A stretch of DNA of 64,000 nucleotides from Acinetobacter sp. 10FS3-1 (GTDB taxonomy: Bacteria; Pseudomonadota; Gammaproteobacteria; Pseudomonadales; Moraxellaceae), in assembly GCF_013343215.1 (NCBI RefSeq), contig NZ_CP039143.1, positions 1,798,001 through 1,862,000 on the forward strand, in the 5' to 3' direction. Under the pieces are notes generated by a model. It saw nothing but the letters and a program-made list of their open reading frames with translations, was not told the DNA's origin and did no database searches. This document shows, one piece after another, positions 20,798-30,589 of this stretch. The position numbers were made by a program, and so were the translations under genes. Each line of letters opens with the position of its first letter. The stretch's first letter is position 1.

Positions 20798-22189
20798 TTA
20801 CCAACGGACTTCAAACTTTTTACGTAACCAGATGGCCAGACTGTTCAGGCTGATCATCATGGCCAGAAGGACAATAATGGCTGCTGCGGTACGACCTTCA
20901 AAGAAGTTACGCAGTTCATTACCTTGCCATAAAAAGATTTGTACAGGTAAGGCAGTTGATTGCTCAAATGGTGTCGCTGGCACACTGGCGACGAAGGCAC
21001 TCATCCCGATCAATAAGAGTGGTGCGGTTTCACCCAGCGCCTGTGCAACCCCAATAATGGCACCGGTCAGAATCCCAGGCAGAGCCAGTGGCAATACATG
21101 ATGGAATACAGTCTGGATACGTGAAGCACCTAAGCCCAACGCAGCCTGACGGATCGAAGGCGGAACTGCTTTTAAAGAGGCACGTGTGGTAATAATCACC
21201 GTAGGCAAGGTCATCAGACTTAATACCAGCCCCCCTACCAAAGGTGCGGACAGTGGCAAATGCATCCAGCCGATAAAAATTGCCGCACCTAGTAAACCGA
21301 ACACAATCGAAGGAACTGCTGCCAAGTTGTTAATGTTGACTTCAACCACATCGGTAATCCAGTTCTTTGGTGCAAACTCTTCCAGATAAATCGCCGAAGC
21401 CACACCAATTGGAATCGAGATAAAGATCACGATCAACATCATGAACAGGGAACCCATGAATGCCCCGGCCAGACCAGAGGTTGCAGGTGAACTGCGCGAA
21501 TCCGGACTGACAAAGATATTGGTATTGAAGCTGTTTTCGATAACACCCGAAGCTTTCATGGCATCAGCCAGTTGACGGACTTCTGGACTGAGCTGCTGCT
21601 GTTCTGCCGGAAGATCACGGTCAATATTACCCGCCAACCAGACATCGACATTGGCATCTGCCAGAATTTTTACATTTTCAGTTTGTCCAACCAGACCTGG
21701 ATTCATCAGCACCATGTCACGCAGACGATAAGCTTCTGAACTGGTATATAAAGAGCCGAGTTCATCCTGCTGGCCGTCCAGCTTGCTATCTTTGGCAATC
21801 ATGCCATTTACAATCAGGGCATCCCAGTCGACCATACCCACCTGCATCTGCCAGTCAATCAGACGCTCTTCATATTGCGCCGGAGTTTCATTGGCAAGCT
21901 GTTTAGGTTTAGGGCCAATATTAACAATCGTCGGATCAAAATAAATCGGCAGATTCATGCTGCTTTGCCAGAAAGCCGGCAAACCTTTGCTCAAGATACT
22001 TCCGAACAGCAATACTACGAAGAACAAGCCAGCCAATACTGCCGACAAGCCTAACAGGCGAAATGCTTTTTCTTTACGATGACGACCTGCCAAAGAGTTC
22101 TGAATGGTCTTCTTACGCTTTTCACGTAGCTCGGCAGCCACAGATGGATCAATACGCTGATCTAAAGGTGTTGTATTTGAAGTACTCAT
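20798..22189 (-). CDS. pstA: phosphate ABC transporter permease PstA
   Basis: A 463-residue inner-membrane permease subunit. The C-terminal half holds the conserved binding-protein-dependent transport domain with the EAA-type loop ([23 protein letters not shown]). It is much longer than E. coli PstA (296) because of a large periplasmic insertion between the first helix (about 45-68) and the permease core (about 245 onward). Its ATG overlaps the pstC stop by one base (TAATG), so the two are translationally coupled. Confidence 0.95.
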   Translation of the reverse strand: MSTSNTTPLDQRIDPSVAAELREKRKKTIQNSLAGRHRKEKAFRLLGLSAVLAGLFFVVLLFGSILSKGLPAFWQSSMNLPIYFDPTIVNIGPKPKQLANETPAQYEERLIDWQMQVGMVDWDALIVNGMIAKDSKLDGQQDELGSLYTSSEAYRLRDMVLMNPGLVGQTENVKILADANVDVWLAGNIDRDLPAEQQQLSPEVRQLADAMKASGVIENSFNTNIFVSPDSRSSPATSGLAGAFMGSLFMMLIVIFISIPIGVASAIYLEEFAPKNWITDVVEVNINNLAAVPSIVFGLLGAAIFIGWMHLPLSAPLVGGLVLSLMTLPTVIITTRASLKAVPPSIRQAALGLGASRIQTVFHHVLPLALPGILTGAIIGVAQALGETAPLLLIGMSAFVASVPATPFEQSTALPVQIFLWQGNELRNFFEGRTAAAIIVLLAMMISLNSLAIWLRKKFEVRW

Positions 22190-23568
22190 TAGTCGTATTG
22201 CTCACGATATTTACGCACGATATACAGTGCAATAATGTTCAAACCTAAGGTGATCACAAATAATGTCAAACCCAGTGCAAAGGCTACCAGCGCCTGCGGA
22301 CTTGCGAAGTCAGTATCACCGGTTAACTGGTTGACGATGGTAATAGTGACTGTAGAGACTGCTTCTAATGGATTGGCATGTAACTGCGGACTGTTCCCTG
22401 CTGCAAGCACCACAATCATGGTCTCACCAATTGCACGTGATGCTGCCAACAGGAAAGCCCCGATAATCCCCGGTAAAGCTGCCGGCAAAACCACCTGACG
22501 GATGGTTTCAGACTTGGTCGCACCGAGTCCTAAGGAACCATCACGTAATGCACGCGGCACCTGGGTAATAATGTCATCAGATAAAGAAGAAACGAAAGGG
22601 ATAATCATGATCCCCATAACCAGACCAGCGGTTAGCGCACTAGTGGCATTAATATCAATACCAACCATGGCTCCTATGGCCTTCAGGAAAGGCCCAATAA
22701 TCATTAAGGCAAATACGCCATATACGATAGTAGGAATACCTGCCAATACTTCAATGGTTGGCTTGGCCCAAGAACGGAATTTAGGTGATGCATATTCAGC
22801 CAGATAGATCGCAATCATCAAACCGACAGGGACAGCAATCAGCAGCGCAATACCGCTGACCATCAGCGTACCCCAGAGCAGTGGCAACAGACCATAACTG
22901 CCTTCAGCATTCCCGGAGGTACTAAAACCAGGATTCCACTCTGTACCAAAGAAAAAATCGAACGGGCTGACGAAGCTAAAGAAGCGCATTGCTTCACCGA
23001 ACATCGACATCACAATCCCAAGCGTGGTCAGAATCGCAACCCCTGAACAGAGTGCCAGACCAATATTAATAATTTTTTCAACTTGGTTACGGGCTCGGAA
23101 TTCCTGACTGATGCGATTTTTCGCCCAGACCAGTCCAGCCAGCGCCGCAGAAATCACCACTGCCAGCTTGGCAAATGTACCGATGGTCACAAATTTGGCC
23201 AGCTGCTCTGCAGCTGCTATTTCATAAGCAGCCGGTGTATCACTGACTCCAAAACCGGAAGCGAGTGCCTGTACACGATCAACGACAACACCCAGACTTG
23301 CCGGATCAAGCTGAGCCGACACTTCTGGCGGCAGATGATTAATCACCACTTGTTCCAGGAAGCTCGGCTCGACAATATTCCAAACAATCAAAATTAAAAA
23401 CGCAGGGATTCCACACCACAAAGCGACTAAGGCGCCATAATAACTTGGACGCGAATGTAAGTTCGCAGAATTGTTTCCCTTACCTGCTAGGTTCCGGCTT
23501 TTACTTAATCCGATTTGATAGGCTATGGCAATGATTGCCAGCAAGACACCTATGAGTAGCAGATTCAT
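22189..23568 (-). CDS. pstC: phosphate ABC transporter permease PstC
   Basis: A 459-residue permease partner of PstA with about eight helices. The conserved loop VPRALRDGSLGLGATKSETIRQVVLP marks the contact with PstB. It too carries an expanded periplasmic segment (about residues 70-120), longer than the 319-residue E. coli protein, so the long forms of PstA and PstC go together here. It is separated from pstS by 108 bp containing two hairpins and is joined directly to pstA. Confidence 0.95.
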   Translation of the reverse strand: MNLLLIGVLLAIIAIAYQIGLSKSRNLAGKGNNSANLHSRPSYYGALVALWCGIPAFLILIVWNIVEPSFLEQVVINHLPPEVSAQLDPASLGVVVDRVQALASGFGVSDTPAAYEIAAAEQLAKFVTIGTFAKLAVVISAALAGLVWAKNRISQEFRARNQVEKIINIGLALCSGVAILTTLGIVMSMFGEAMRFFSFVSPFDFFFGTEWNPGFSTSGNAEGSYGLLPLLWGTLMVSGIALLIAVPVGLMIAIYLAEYASPKFRSWAKPTIEVLAGIPTIVYGVFALMIIGPFLKAIGAMVGIDINATSALTAGLVMGIMIIPFVSSLSDDIITQVPRALRDGSLGLGATKSETIRQVVLPAALPGIIGAFLLAASRAIGETMIVVLAAGNSPQLHANPLEAVSTVTITIVNQLTGDTDFASPQALVAFALGLTLFVITLGLNIIALYIVRKYREQYD

Positions 23569-23580
23569 GTATTCTCCACT

Positions 23581-23610
23581 GTTTTTTCAATTTTCATGGT
23601 TTGAAAAAAC
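23581..23610. terminator. hairpin in the pstS-pstC gap (possible attenuator)
   Basis: GTTTTTTCAA (23581-23590) and TTGAAAAAAC (23601-23610) form a perfect 10-bp stem with a 10-nt loop, just upstream of pstC. With the GC-rich hairpin at 23632-23652 it could lower expression of the permease genes relative to pstS. Confidence 0.5.
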
Positions 23611-23631
23611 TTAATCTATCGCAACACACCA

Positions 23632-23652
23632 ATGGCAGGTCGTCCCTGCCAT
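23632..23652. terminator. hairpin downstream of pstS
   Basis: ATGGCAGG (23632-23639) and CCTGCCAT (23645-23652) form a perfect 8-bp stem with a 5-nt loop, about 25 nt past the pstS stop. There is no long U-run, so it is more likely a processing or stabilising stem that protects pstS mRNA than a full terminator. Confidence 0.5.
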
Positions 23653-23676
23653 CAGCGCTTTGAGCATTATGTATAT

Positions 23677-24705
23677 TTACTTTACAACCACCGCTTTGCC
23701 TGCTTTGAAGTTCGCAAGTACTGCTGCACGTTCTTTGTCTGACATTGAAATCAGGCCGGCTTTTTCCAGTTTTGAACCTTTACCTGATACTTTTTTGCTC
23801 AGGAAGTATTCGGTGAACTGTGGTAAACCTTTGATTGACTTCAGGTGTTCGCCTTTCACATAAAAGAACAATGGACGTGAAACCGGATAAGAACCGTTCA
23901 GAATAGTTTTTTCAGAAGGTGCAACATTATTCACTGTGGCAACACGCAAACGGTCACGGTTCTGGTCATAGAAACCTAGACCAAATACACCAACTGCACT
24001 TGGAGAAGTTTTTAAGCGCGCCAATGTTTCAGTGTAGTCACCGGAAATTTCAATCACACGGCCATCTTTACGGAAGTTTGTACACGCTTTTTTCTTGGCC
24101 TCTTTATCTAAAGACTTAATTGCAGCGTACGATTCACAACCTGCATCCACCATTTTCTCCTGGAACACTTCGCGCGTACCATGATTAGAAGCAGGAATCA
24201 CCAAGGTGATCGGCTCATTTGGAAGTGCTTTATCAATCTGGTTCCAGCGTGTATAAGGGTTAGCAACCATTTTCCCCTGAGATGGCAACTGAGCCGCAAG
24301 CGCGGCATAAACATGTTGTGGACGTAATTTATAAGCTGCTTTATTGGCATTAGAAGCAAATACAATACCGTCATAACCAATTTTGATTTCTAATACCTGG
24401 TTGACGCCATTCTTTTTACATTCTGCCAGCTCAGAGCTTTTAATCTGGCGAGATGCGTTTGCGATATCAATCGTGTTATCACCCACACCCGCACAAAATT
24501 GCTTTAAGCCGCCTGAAGAACCGCCCGAACCGACCACTGGAGTTTTAAATTGTGGAAAGGTGTTTCCAAATTCTTCAGCAACAATACTTGCATATGGAAG
24601 AACAGTTGAAGAGCCAGCAATTTGAATAGTGTCACGTGCAGCATGTGCTGTAGTGACTGCCGCCCCAGTGAGTGCAATTGCTAAAGTAATATTTGTAAAG
24701 CGCAT
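23677..24705 (-). CDS. pstS: phosphate ABC transporter substrate-binding protein PstS
   Basis: A 342-residue periplasmic phosphate-binding protein. A Sec signal peptide (MRFTNITLAIALTGAAVTTAHA) is followed by the mature start ARDTIQIAGSSTVLPYA. The phosphate-contacting motifs IAGSSTV near the N-terminus and GSGGSSGGLKQF are visible. It is the first gene of the pstSCAB operon, and three PhoB half-sites lie about 90-120 bp upstream of its ATG. The C-terminal tail is Lys-rich. Confidence 0.95.
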   Translation of the reverse strand: MRFTNITLAIALTGAAVTTAHAARDTIQIAGSSTVLPYASIVAEEFGNTFPQFKTPVVGSGGSSGGLKQFCAGVGDNTIDIANASRQIKSSELAECKKNGVNQVLEIKIGYDGIVFASNANKAAYKLRPQHVYAALAAQLPSQGKMVANPYTRWNQIDKALPNEPITLVIPASNHGTREVFQEKMVDAGCESYAAIKSLDKEAKKKACTNFRKDGRVIEISGDYTETLARLKTSPSAVGVFGLGFYDQNRDRLRVATVNNVAPSEKTILNGSYPVSRPLFFYVKGEHLKSIKGLPQFTEYFLSKKVSGKGSKLEKAGLISMSDKERAAVLANFKAGKAVVVK

Positions 24706-24790
24706 TCTGTATCTCTCTCATTTTTGCAATTTGGAGTACATTACTTTTGATTCAGTTTTGTACTTGTTTCGATACTTGCATTTTGATTTT

Positions 24791-24823
24791 AGAATATGAC
24801 AGACAGGTTACAACTTTGTGACA
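24791..24823 (-). promoter_or_regulatory. Pho box array upstream of pstS
   Basis: Read on the minus strand, three direct repeats follow with an exact 11-nt period: TGTCACAAAGT, TGTAACCTGTC, TGTCATATTCT. PhoB binds direct repeats of a 7-bp CTGTCAT-like site spaced 11 bp, so this is a strong candidate for PhoB control of the pst operon. A TAAAAT hexamer lies right after the last repeat and could be the -10 element. Confidence 0.85.
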
Positions 24824-25034
24824 CTTTCATGATGTTTCGTTTTTCACTTCTGTTTTTTATTACACTCTGCGATTTACGGCATGACTTAAGAGCGGTTTAG
24901 AATTATAAAAAGATTAACTTTATAATTATTGGCTTACTTGTTTTTTTAATTTTATGAAAAATAAAAATTTACTTATCGTCATATTAATTATTTCTTTAAC
25001 CGACTTTCCTTCATGCTATTGATGAAACAGCACT

Positions 25035-25065
25035 AAAAAAAGGAGATCTTTCGATCTCCCTTTTT
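25035..25065. terminator. terminator of ddc
   Basis: GGAGATC / GATCTCC stem with a 4-nt loop, flanked by A and T runs. It is 15 nt past the ddc stop (reading leftward) and can also block transcription in the other direction. Confidence 0.92.
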
Positions 25066-25079
25066 AATTTCTCAATCAA

Positions 25080-26612
25080 TTAAACAATGGGCGGCGTATA
25101 ACTACCATCTGCAATTGAATCCTTGATGCGATCCGCTTCTGCCAGTACCAGTGCCAGCAGATTTTGCACGTTCTCTAGTGTGGCTACTGGGCTTAAAGTG
25201 GTCATTTTCAATGACTGAACATTGCCGACCTTAGTCACCCCAATATTCGCTTCACCACGAGCAAACAGCTCATCTGCCACGTTCTGGTTCAGTGCATCCA
25301 CAAACTCAGCTGGATAGCCTTCAGGCACTACACGGAACAGTACCGATGCAAATTGTGGCTCAACCAGAAGTTCCAGACCATCAGTCGACTTGATGTAATC
25401 TGCAACATCACGGGTCAGTTTCACCCCATGATCGATCATTGATCCATACAGCTCTTCGCCGAGTGCTTCTACGGTCATCCACAATTTCAACGCGTCAAAA
25501 CGGCGCGTGGTTTGTAAAGACTTCGAGACCAGGTTTGGCACGCCATGTTCTTCATCATAAGCCGAGTTAAGATACTCCGCCTCATAATGCATGAAACGGT
25601 AGTTCGCTTCATCTTTGAGCAAGAATGCACCACATGAAATGGTTTGGAAATAATGCTTGTGGAAATCCAGTGTAATCGAATCAGATAACTCGATCCCATC
25701 CAGCATCGCACGATAGTCGTTCGACAGAATCAGTGCCCCACCCCATGCCGCATCGATATGCATCCACGCGCCATATTTATTGGTGATTTCACGAATCTGT
25801 TTGAGTGGGTCAATCGCGCCAGCATCTGTTGTACCTGCAGTTGCAACCACACAAGCTACGATCTTGCCTTCAGACTGAAGATGCGCCATGGTCTTTTCCA
25901 GAGCATCAACATCCATTTGTGCATTTTCGTTTACAGGAACAGTCACAACTGACTGGAAGCCCATGCCCATCATTGCCATGTTCTTTTGCACCGAAAAGTG
26001 TGCATTTTCAGAACAGATGACTTTGACATTGCGCATTGCGTCCGCAGGAATACCATCCCGCTGAACAGACCACGGCTGGCCGTTTTCATCTTTCCAGTTT
26101 TTCGCGATACACGTATCACGCGCAAGCAACACACCCATCAGGTTAGATTGCGTACCCCCCGAAGTGAATACACCTGCCTGACCTGCACCATAGCCGACTT
26201 TTTGACGAAGCCAGTCAATCAACTGTACTTCCATCAAAGAACCCGCCGGGCTTTGATCCCAAGAGTCCATAGACTGGTTGGTAGCGTTAATCAGCACTTC
26301 CGCGATTTGGCTGGTCACCATGGTCGGACAGTGCAAATGTGCTAATGAATGTGGATGATGAACTTTCAAGCTTTTATTTAAGAAAAGCTCCACCATACGC
26401 TCAAGTGATTTTTGTACACCCAAACCTTCTTTAGAAGGATTGAAGGCAATGGCACTACGTAACTCTTTGATGCTACCGCCAGTATACATTTTGTCGTTTT
26501 GCAACCATGCTGCAACCGCTTTGGTCGCCTGGTCCATTGCTGACTGATAGTCAGCAATGGATGCAGCATCATTGCAGAGTAACGCTTTACGGTGTTCTGC
26601 AAAATCTACCAT
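25080..26612 (-). CDS. ddc: L-2,4-diaminobutyrate decarboxylase
   Basis: A 510-residue PLP-dependent group II decarboxylase converting L-2,4-diaminobutyrate to 1,3-diaminopropane in the cytoplasm. The PLP Lys lies in [19 protein letters not shown] (about residue 310), and HIDAAWGG carries the PLP-nitrogen Asp. It follows dat with only a 3-bp gap, so both are one transcript. In Acinetobacter this pair is known to supply 1,3-diaminopropane, needed for surface-associated motility. Length fits the family. Confidence 0.95.
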   Translation of the reverse strand: MVDFAEHRKALLCNDAASIADYQSAMDQATKAVAAWLQNDKMYTGGSIKELRSAIAFNPSKEGLGVQKSLERMVELFLNKSLKVHHPHSLAHLHCPTMVTSQIAEVLINATNQSMDSWDQSPAGSLMEVQLIDWLRQKVGYGAGQAGVFTSGGTQSNLMGVLLARDTCIAKNWKDENGQPWSVQRDGIPADAMRNVKVICSENAHFSVQKNMAMMGMGFQSVVTVPVNENAQMDVDALEKTMAHLQSEGKIVACVVATAGTTDAGAIDPLKQIREITNKYGAWMHIDAAWGGALILSNDYRAMLDGIELSDSITLDFHKHYFQTISCGAFLLKDEANYRFMHYEAEYLNSAYDEEHGVPNLVSKSLQTTRRFDALKLWMTVEALGEELYGSMIDHGVKLTRDVADYIKSTDGLELLVEPQFASVLFRVVPEGYPAEFVDALNQNVADELFARGEANIGVTKVGNVQSLKMTTLSPVATLENVQNLLALVLAEADRIKDSIADGSYTPPIV

Positions 26613-26615
26613 GAA

Positions 26616-27989
26616 TTATGCGCCTCGAACTGCTACAAGAGCTTCAGTAACCGCTTTCTTGAAACGGGCAATCACTTCTACACACTCTTCTTGAGTGATA
26701 ATTAACGGACAAAGTAAACGGATTACCGTACCGTTACGACCACCTTTTTCTAGCAACAGCTTATTATTGAAACATGCTGTCTGAATAGCGGCTGCCAATT
26801 GGCCGTCTGCAGGTAAAGAACCCATGTGGTCAGCAGATTGTCGCTCGTCCACAATTTCAATACCGATCATTAAGCCTCGGCCACGTACATTACCGATACA
26901 CGGAAGTTCCTGCGCCAGCTTTTTCAATTCAGCTTGCAGGAAGTCACCGCGTTCTTGCGCATTTTGCGCCAAGTTTTGTTCTTTGATGGTCTTAATCACC
27001 GCAAGACCAGTCCCCATCGCCAGCTGGTTACCACGGAAAGTCCCCGTATGGCCAGCAGGCTGCCAAGCATCAAATTTACGTTTAATACCCAGTACCGCCA
27101 GTGGCAAGCTGCCACCTACTGCTTTAGACATGACAACAACGTCAGGCTCAATCCCTGCATATTCAAAAGCGAACATTTTGCCTGAACGGCCAAAGCCTGC
27201 CTGAACTTCGTCAAGAATGAGTACGATATTGTGTTTTTCAGTCACTTCGCGGATTTTTTTCAGCCATTTTACCGGCGCAGTCACTACACCGCCTTCACCC
27301 TGAATGGCTTCAAGAATTACAGCAGCCGGTTTAGTCACACCACTTTCTACATCTTCAATGAAATTTTCGAAGTAGTAAGTCAATGCGTCAACGCCCGCTT
27401 CACCGCCCAGACCAAGTGGGCAACGGTATTCATGCGGATATGGCATGAATTGAACGCCTGGCATTAAGCCATTGACCGCATTCTTCGCAGACAGGTTACC
27501 TGTCATTGCAAGCGAACCGTGAGTCATACCATGGTAACCACCAGAAAAGCTGATCACCGAGCTGCGACCGGTAAAGGTTTTGGCTAGTTTAATCGCTGCT
27601 TCTGTACCATCTGCACCAGATGGACCACAGAACTGCAGGCAGTACTCTTCTTTACCGCCTGGCAGCTGTTCAAGCAGCGCCTCAGTAAAAGCATCTTTTA
27701 AAGGTGTTGTTAAATCCAAAGTATGCAATGGCAGACCGCTTGCAAGCGTATCCTGAATACTTTGAATGACCGCAGGATGATTATGGCCTAATGCCAATGT
27801 TCCTGCCCCAGCTAAACAATCGAGGTACTCTGTACCTTCGACATCGGTAACCCAGCAACCTAATGCTTTTGCTATCGCAAGCGGTAGTTTACGCGGATAG
27901 CTACGAACATTGGATTCCATCTGACTTTGGCGAGTCAAATAGTATTCGTTAGTAGAATTAGTGGCAGGGTTTACTGAAGAAACGCTCAT
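26616..27989 (-). CDS. dat: L-2,4-diaminobutyrate:2-oxoglutarate 4-aminotransferase
   Basis: A 457-residue class-III aminotransferase making L-2,4-diaminobutyrate from aspartate semialdehyde with glutamate as donor. It shows the PLP motifs of the class: [18 protein letters not shown] (phosphate binding), [15 protein letters not shown] with the Asp that holds the PLP nitrogen, and the Schiff-base Lys in [15 protein letters not shown]. It is the first gene of the dat-ddc operon; about 475 bp of non-coding DNA lies upstream. Confidence 0.95.
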   Translation of the reverse strand: MSVSSVNPATNSTNEYYLTRQSQMESNVRSYPRKLPLAIAKALGCWVTDVEGTEYLDCLAGAGTLALGHNHPAVIQSIQDTLASGLPLHTLDLTTPLKDAFTEALLEQLPGGKEEYCLQFCGPSGADGTEAAIKLAKTFTGRSSVISFSGGYHGMTHGSLAMTGNLSAKNAVNGLMPGVQFMPYPHEYRCPLGLGGEAGVDALTYYFENFIEDVESGVTKPAAVILEAIQGEGGVVTAPVKWLKKIREVTEKHNIVLILDEVQAGFGRSGKMFAFEYAGIEPDVVVMSKAVGGSLPLAVLGIKRKFDAWQPAGHTGTFRGNQLAMGTGLAVIKTIKEQNLAQNAQERGDFLQAELKKLAQELPCIGNVRGRGLMIGIEIVDERQSADHMGSLPADGQLAAAIQTACFNNKLLLEKGGRNGTVIRLLCPLIITQEECVEVIARFKKAVTEALVAVRGA

Positions 27990-28465
27990 ATCGAATTACC
28001 ATCTCTGATATGGGTTAATAGAAATAAGTCGGGTGACTTGCGGTCCTTTGACTCGGTGCTTTATAAATTCCAGTTTGATGGTTTACTCATACATCATAAC
28101 TAGGAGGCGGATGATACAGTCTTTTACAGGAAAATAAACGACTTTCGCCACAATTTTGCTGATTTTTTATCGAAAAAAAATATCATGCCGATTTGTCATC
28201 TGAATTATCATCTTAACCTGTGACCACCGAAAGAAAAGCACGTTCTTTTATACTTTTTTGTAGCCTTTCAGCAATCTTTCTTGGTATTTTATAACTTTAG
28301 AGATAAGCCTATAATTTTTATGATATTTAATTTCAAGAATTAAGGTTAAATATAGAGCGATAATTTAACACTCTTACCACAAATATTTTGCAAAAAAACC
28401 ATAGTCAGGATTTAATATTTTTATAACAGCCCAGATGGCTTCTTTAAGAAAAACAGGACCACAAT
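27990..28465. promoter_or_regulatory. divergent promoter region dat / SIMPL gene
   Basis: About 475 bp of AT-rich DNA between dat (leftward) and the SIMPL-domain gene (rightward). It has no ORF of note. It must hold both promoters but I could not fix particular hexamers or an operator with confidence. Confidence 0.4.
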
Positions 28466-29170
28466 ATGCGTCTTTTAGCATTATCTAGCATTATCCTTGC
28501 AGGCACTTTAGCAACCACGGCTTTTGCAGCTCCCAATGAGTCATTGAATTATAATGTAATTAACCTATCCGCAGATGCCAGACGTGATATTTCTAATGAT
28601 GAAATGCATGCTGTTTTGTATCTTGAAAAATCACATAAACAACCAGCCCAACTTGCTAGCCTGATTAATCAGCTGATGAATCAGGCGATGGTAACAGCAC
28701 GCAAATATCCAACTGTTAAAATTGAGACTGGCGCCCAAAGCACTTATCCAATTTATGATAATGACAACCGTAAACTTAAAGAATGGCGTGGCCGTGCTCA
28801 AGTGCGTCTAGAGTCCACTGATTTTAAAGCCACTTCTCAACTGATCGCAGAGTTGCAGCAAAACTTCCAGACCGAATCCATTAACTTCACCGTGTCGGAT
28901 GCAAAACGCAAAAAGGTAGAAAATGAATTGATGGTCGAAGCCACCAAAAACTTTCAGCAGCGTGCCCAAGCCCTCACACAGGCCTGGAACAAGCCGGGTT
29001 ATCAGCTGATTAATTTAAATCTGAACACCAATAACTATACCCCGCAACCTATGCCGCGTATAGCCATGATGAAGGCCGCTGCCCCAGCTGATGCCATTAC
29101 AGAACAGCAGATGGCGGCAGGTGAATCACAACTGACAGTCAGTGCTAATGGTACTATTCAGCTAAAATAA
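28466..29170 (+). CDS. SIMPL (DUF541) domain periplasmic protein
   Basis: A 234-residue exported protein. A signal peptide MRLLALSSIILAGTLATTAFA ends at the AFA-A cleavage site. The rest fits the SIMPL/DUF541 family: an early Leu/Asn/Ala strand with YNVINLSADARRDISNDEMHAVL, central RGRAQVRLES and the C-terminal ESQLTVSANGTIQLK. Family members such as E. coli YggE are periplasmic or outer-membrane-associated and linked to oxidative stress, but the biochemical role is not known. It is followed by a strong terminator and then the attachment site of the integrated element. Confidence 0.85.
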   Translation: MRLLALSSIILAGTLATTAFAAPNESLNYNVINLSADARRDISNDEMHAVLYLEKSHKQPAQLASLINQLMNQAMVTARKYPTVKIETGAQSTYPIYDNDNRKLKEWRGRAQVRLESTDFKATSQLIAELQQNFQTESINFTVSDAKRKKVENELMVEATKNFQQRAQALTQAWNKPGYQLINLNLNTNNYTPQPMPRIAMMKAAAPADAITEQQMAAGESQLTVSANGTIQLK

Positions 29171-29276
29171 TTGAAATTCCCCTTATTTCAGGAGAGAGTT
29201 AGAGAAAGTTAAAATGTATAGCATATTAAAAACTATCTCAGCTTGGTCCTGCCAAAAAAGAAAATTTATTTCATAG

Positions 29277-29304
29277 AAAATCCCGCTCGAAAGCGGGATT
29301 TTTT
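29277..29304 (+). terminator. terminator after the SIMPL gene
   Basis: AATCCCGCT / AGCGGGATT stem with a 4-nt CGAA loop and a following T-run. It lies between the SIMPL gene and the displaced proB tail, and would originally have served proB and the SIMPL gene as a shared convergent terminator. Confidence 0.9.
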
Positions 29305-29324
29305 GAATCTAGATTTTGCCTGTT

Positions 29325-29351
29325 TTAATAAATCGCCATATGATTGTGATT
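29325..29351 (-). repeat. left attachment site: displaced proB tail
   Basis: Read on the minus strand this 27-nt stretch gives codons for N-H-N-H-M-A-I-Y-stop, with the last six residues and stop matching the ProB C-terminus. It uses GCG, TAT and TAA where proB uses GCT, TAC and TAG. It is most likely the original chromosomal end of proB left behind when the element integrated. The exact core shared with the other end is 29335-29346. Confidence 0.85.
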
Positions 29352-29406
29352 TATAATAGACTTAACATCATGTTTTTATTATAATTTATTTTCTAATTTA
29401 AATTTT

Positions 29407-29427
29407 AACCTCCAGCCTAACCTCCAG
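29407..29427. repeat. integrase arm-type repeats, left end
   Basis: Two copies of AACCTCCAG at 29407-29415 and 29419-29427, a 12-nt period. The same unit with the same period recurs at the right end (39235-39243 and 39247-39254). This is what arm-type integrase binding sites look like. Confidence 0.7.
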
Positions 29428-29814
29428 CACTCTAAAAAAATCACAAAATACTTTCGATTGTAGATACGTGCATCCAGTCGCGTGTGCTTGGCCGCGGTTG
29501 GAGATTTTAAATAAGCTGCTCCTCTTATTGGTGGCTCAGGTATGGTCATCTTGACCACTGGGGGGATTATTGTTCTTCAGCACATCAAAGATAAGGAACC
29601 GGCCTGCTACCCACATTTTAGTTCTATTGGGATTTTAAGCCCTAAAACCACAAATCAGCACCCTTGCGCGCGCGCGTGTGAATACATCAAGTTTAATAAA
29701 TAGTCAATTCAGGCGTGTTTTACTTTAACTTCTCTTTAACATATTTGTGTGGGACAATTTTTTTTTGTGAATGTGGAGGGCGCGGTATCCGCAAAATAGG
29801 CTTCATTTTAACAA
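29428..29814. other. non-coding left end of the satellite
   Basis: About 390 bp between the arm repeats and the HNH gene with no ORF of note. It contains a small palindrome TGGTCATCTTGACCA (29543-29557), a G6 run straight after it, and an alternating GC tract at about 29666-29677. In phages and satellites, cos or packaging sequences often lie next to an HNH gene at the element end, but nothing here proves one. Confidence 0.4.
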
Positions 29815-30117
29815 TCAAAAGCCCCCACCCACTGCATTCTCCTGACTGGTTTTAACCTTATGGCAGTCCACACATAAGCTTTTTAAATTACTCATTGCAT
29901 CCGTTCCACCTAAAAACAATGGGATTGTATGGTCTACTTCTAAACTTATGCTGACCAGTCCGCAGTGCTGGCATGTATATTTATCTCTCAATAAAACTTC
30001 TAATCGTAACTTGCGCCATGATCTGCCACGATTTCGCTTATTTGCAGTCACATTGCTTATGGGTTGGCTCGTCTTTAATGTCTGCAATCTTGGTTTTAAT
30101 GTTGGTAGTTTTGCCAT
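29815..30117 (-). CDS. HNH endonuclease
   Basis: A 100-residue HNH nuclease. Two CxxC zinc knuckles are visible (TCQHCG and CVDCHK) around the His of LEVDHTIPLFLGG and the NLKSLCVDCH segment, the standard HNH layout. The N-terminal 35 residues are basic. Small phage HNH proteins of this size lie beside terminase or capsid genes and are needed for cutting at cos in several phages and in capsid-encoding satellites. Here it is the last gene of the leftward capsid module, with no terminase beside it, so it may work with a helper phage's terminase (inference). Confidence 0.85.
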   Translation of the reverse strand: MAKLPTLKPRLQTLKTSQPISNVTANKRNRGRSWRKLRLEVLLRDKYTCQHCGLVSISLEVDHTIPLFLGGTDAMSNLKSLCVDCHKVKTSQENAVGGGF

Positions 30118-30172
30118 TGTTCTATCCTAAATAAAAAAGTGATGGGACTAGCCCACCACCTGTATTGAATAA

Positions 30173-30520
30173 CTATGCTTTAAAGAATCCAATCTGACCG
30201 CCCTTGATACTTCCCCATATATCAAAAGCTCTTTTAACTTTCGGATTGCTTCTATTGTTCTTCAGATAAGCATCAAAATCATTTCGATAAATATGGAACT
30301 TCATAGCTATGCGGATCAGTTCCAGCTTGGCCTCGTTGTCTGCATATTTGCACAGTACCAATGCCACACCCTCTAAAGGCAATGTCTGCACACTAGATAT
30401 AAAGTTAATTTCTTCAGGCTCCATTTGTCGGCCTGAATGCAACAATACTTCCACTGGCTGCGGTGCTGCATTGCAATTGCTTTTCAATCTTGCTGATCTT
30501 GCTATCCATGTTGGTTTCAT
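30173..30520 (-). CDS. hypothetical protein of the capsid module
   Basis: A 115-residue protein with a basic N-terminus (MKPTWIARSARLKSN) and a predicted mixed alpha/beta middle. The stretch LPLEGVALVLCKYADNEAKLELIRIAMKF looks like a compact globular core, and the C-terminus is basic and Gly-rich. I do not recognise a family. It lies 55 bp upstream of the HNH gene and 69 bp downstream of the capsid gene on the same strand, so a structural or packaging role is possible but unproven. Confidence 0.6.
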   Translation of the reverse strand: MKPTWIARSARLKSNCNAAPQPVEVLLHSGRQMEPEEINFISSVQTLPLEGVALVLCKYADNEAKLELIRIAMKFHIYRNDFDAYLKNNRSNPKVKRAFDIWGSIKGGQIGFFKA

Positions 30521-30589
30521 AATCTACCTATAAGAAAGGGTGACTATAGCCACCCTAATTGATTTAATTTAAAACCATTCCGGTTTGAT

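Noticed and set aside
29666..29677. Alternating GC tract as a cos site or Z-DNA switch
   Set aside because: It is short, and nothing else in the sequence supports a cos or regulatory role.
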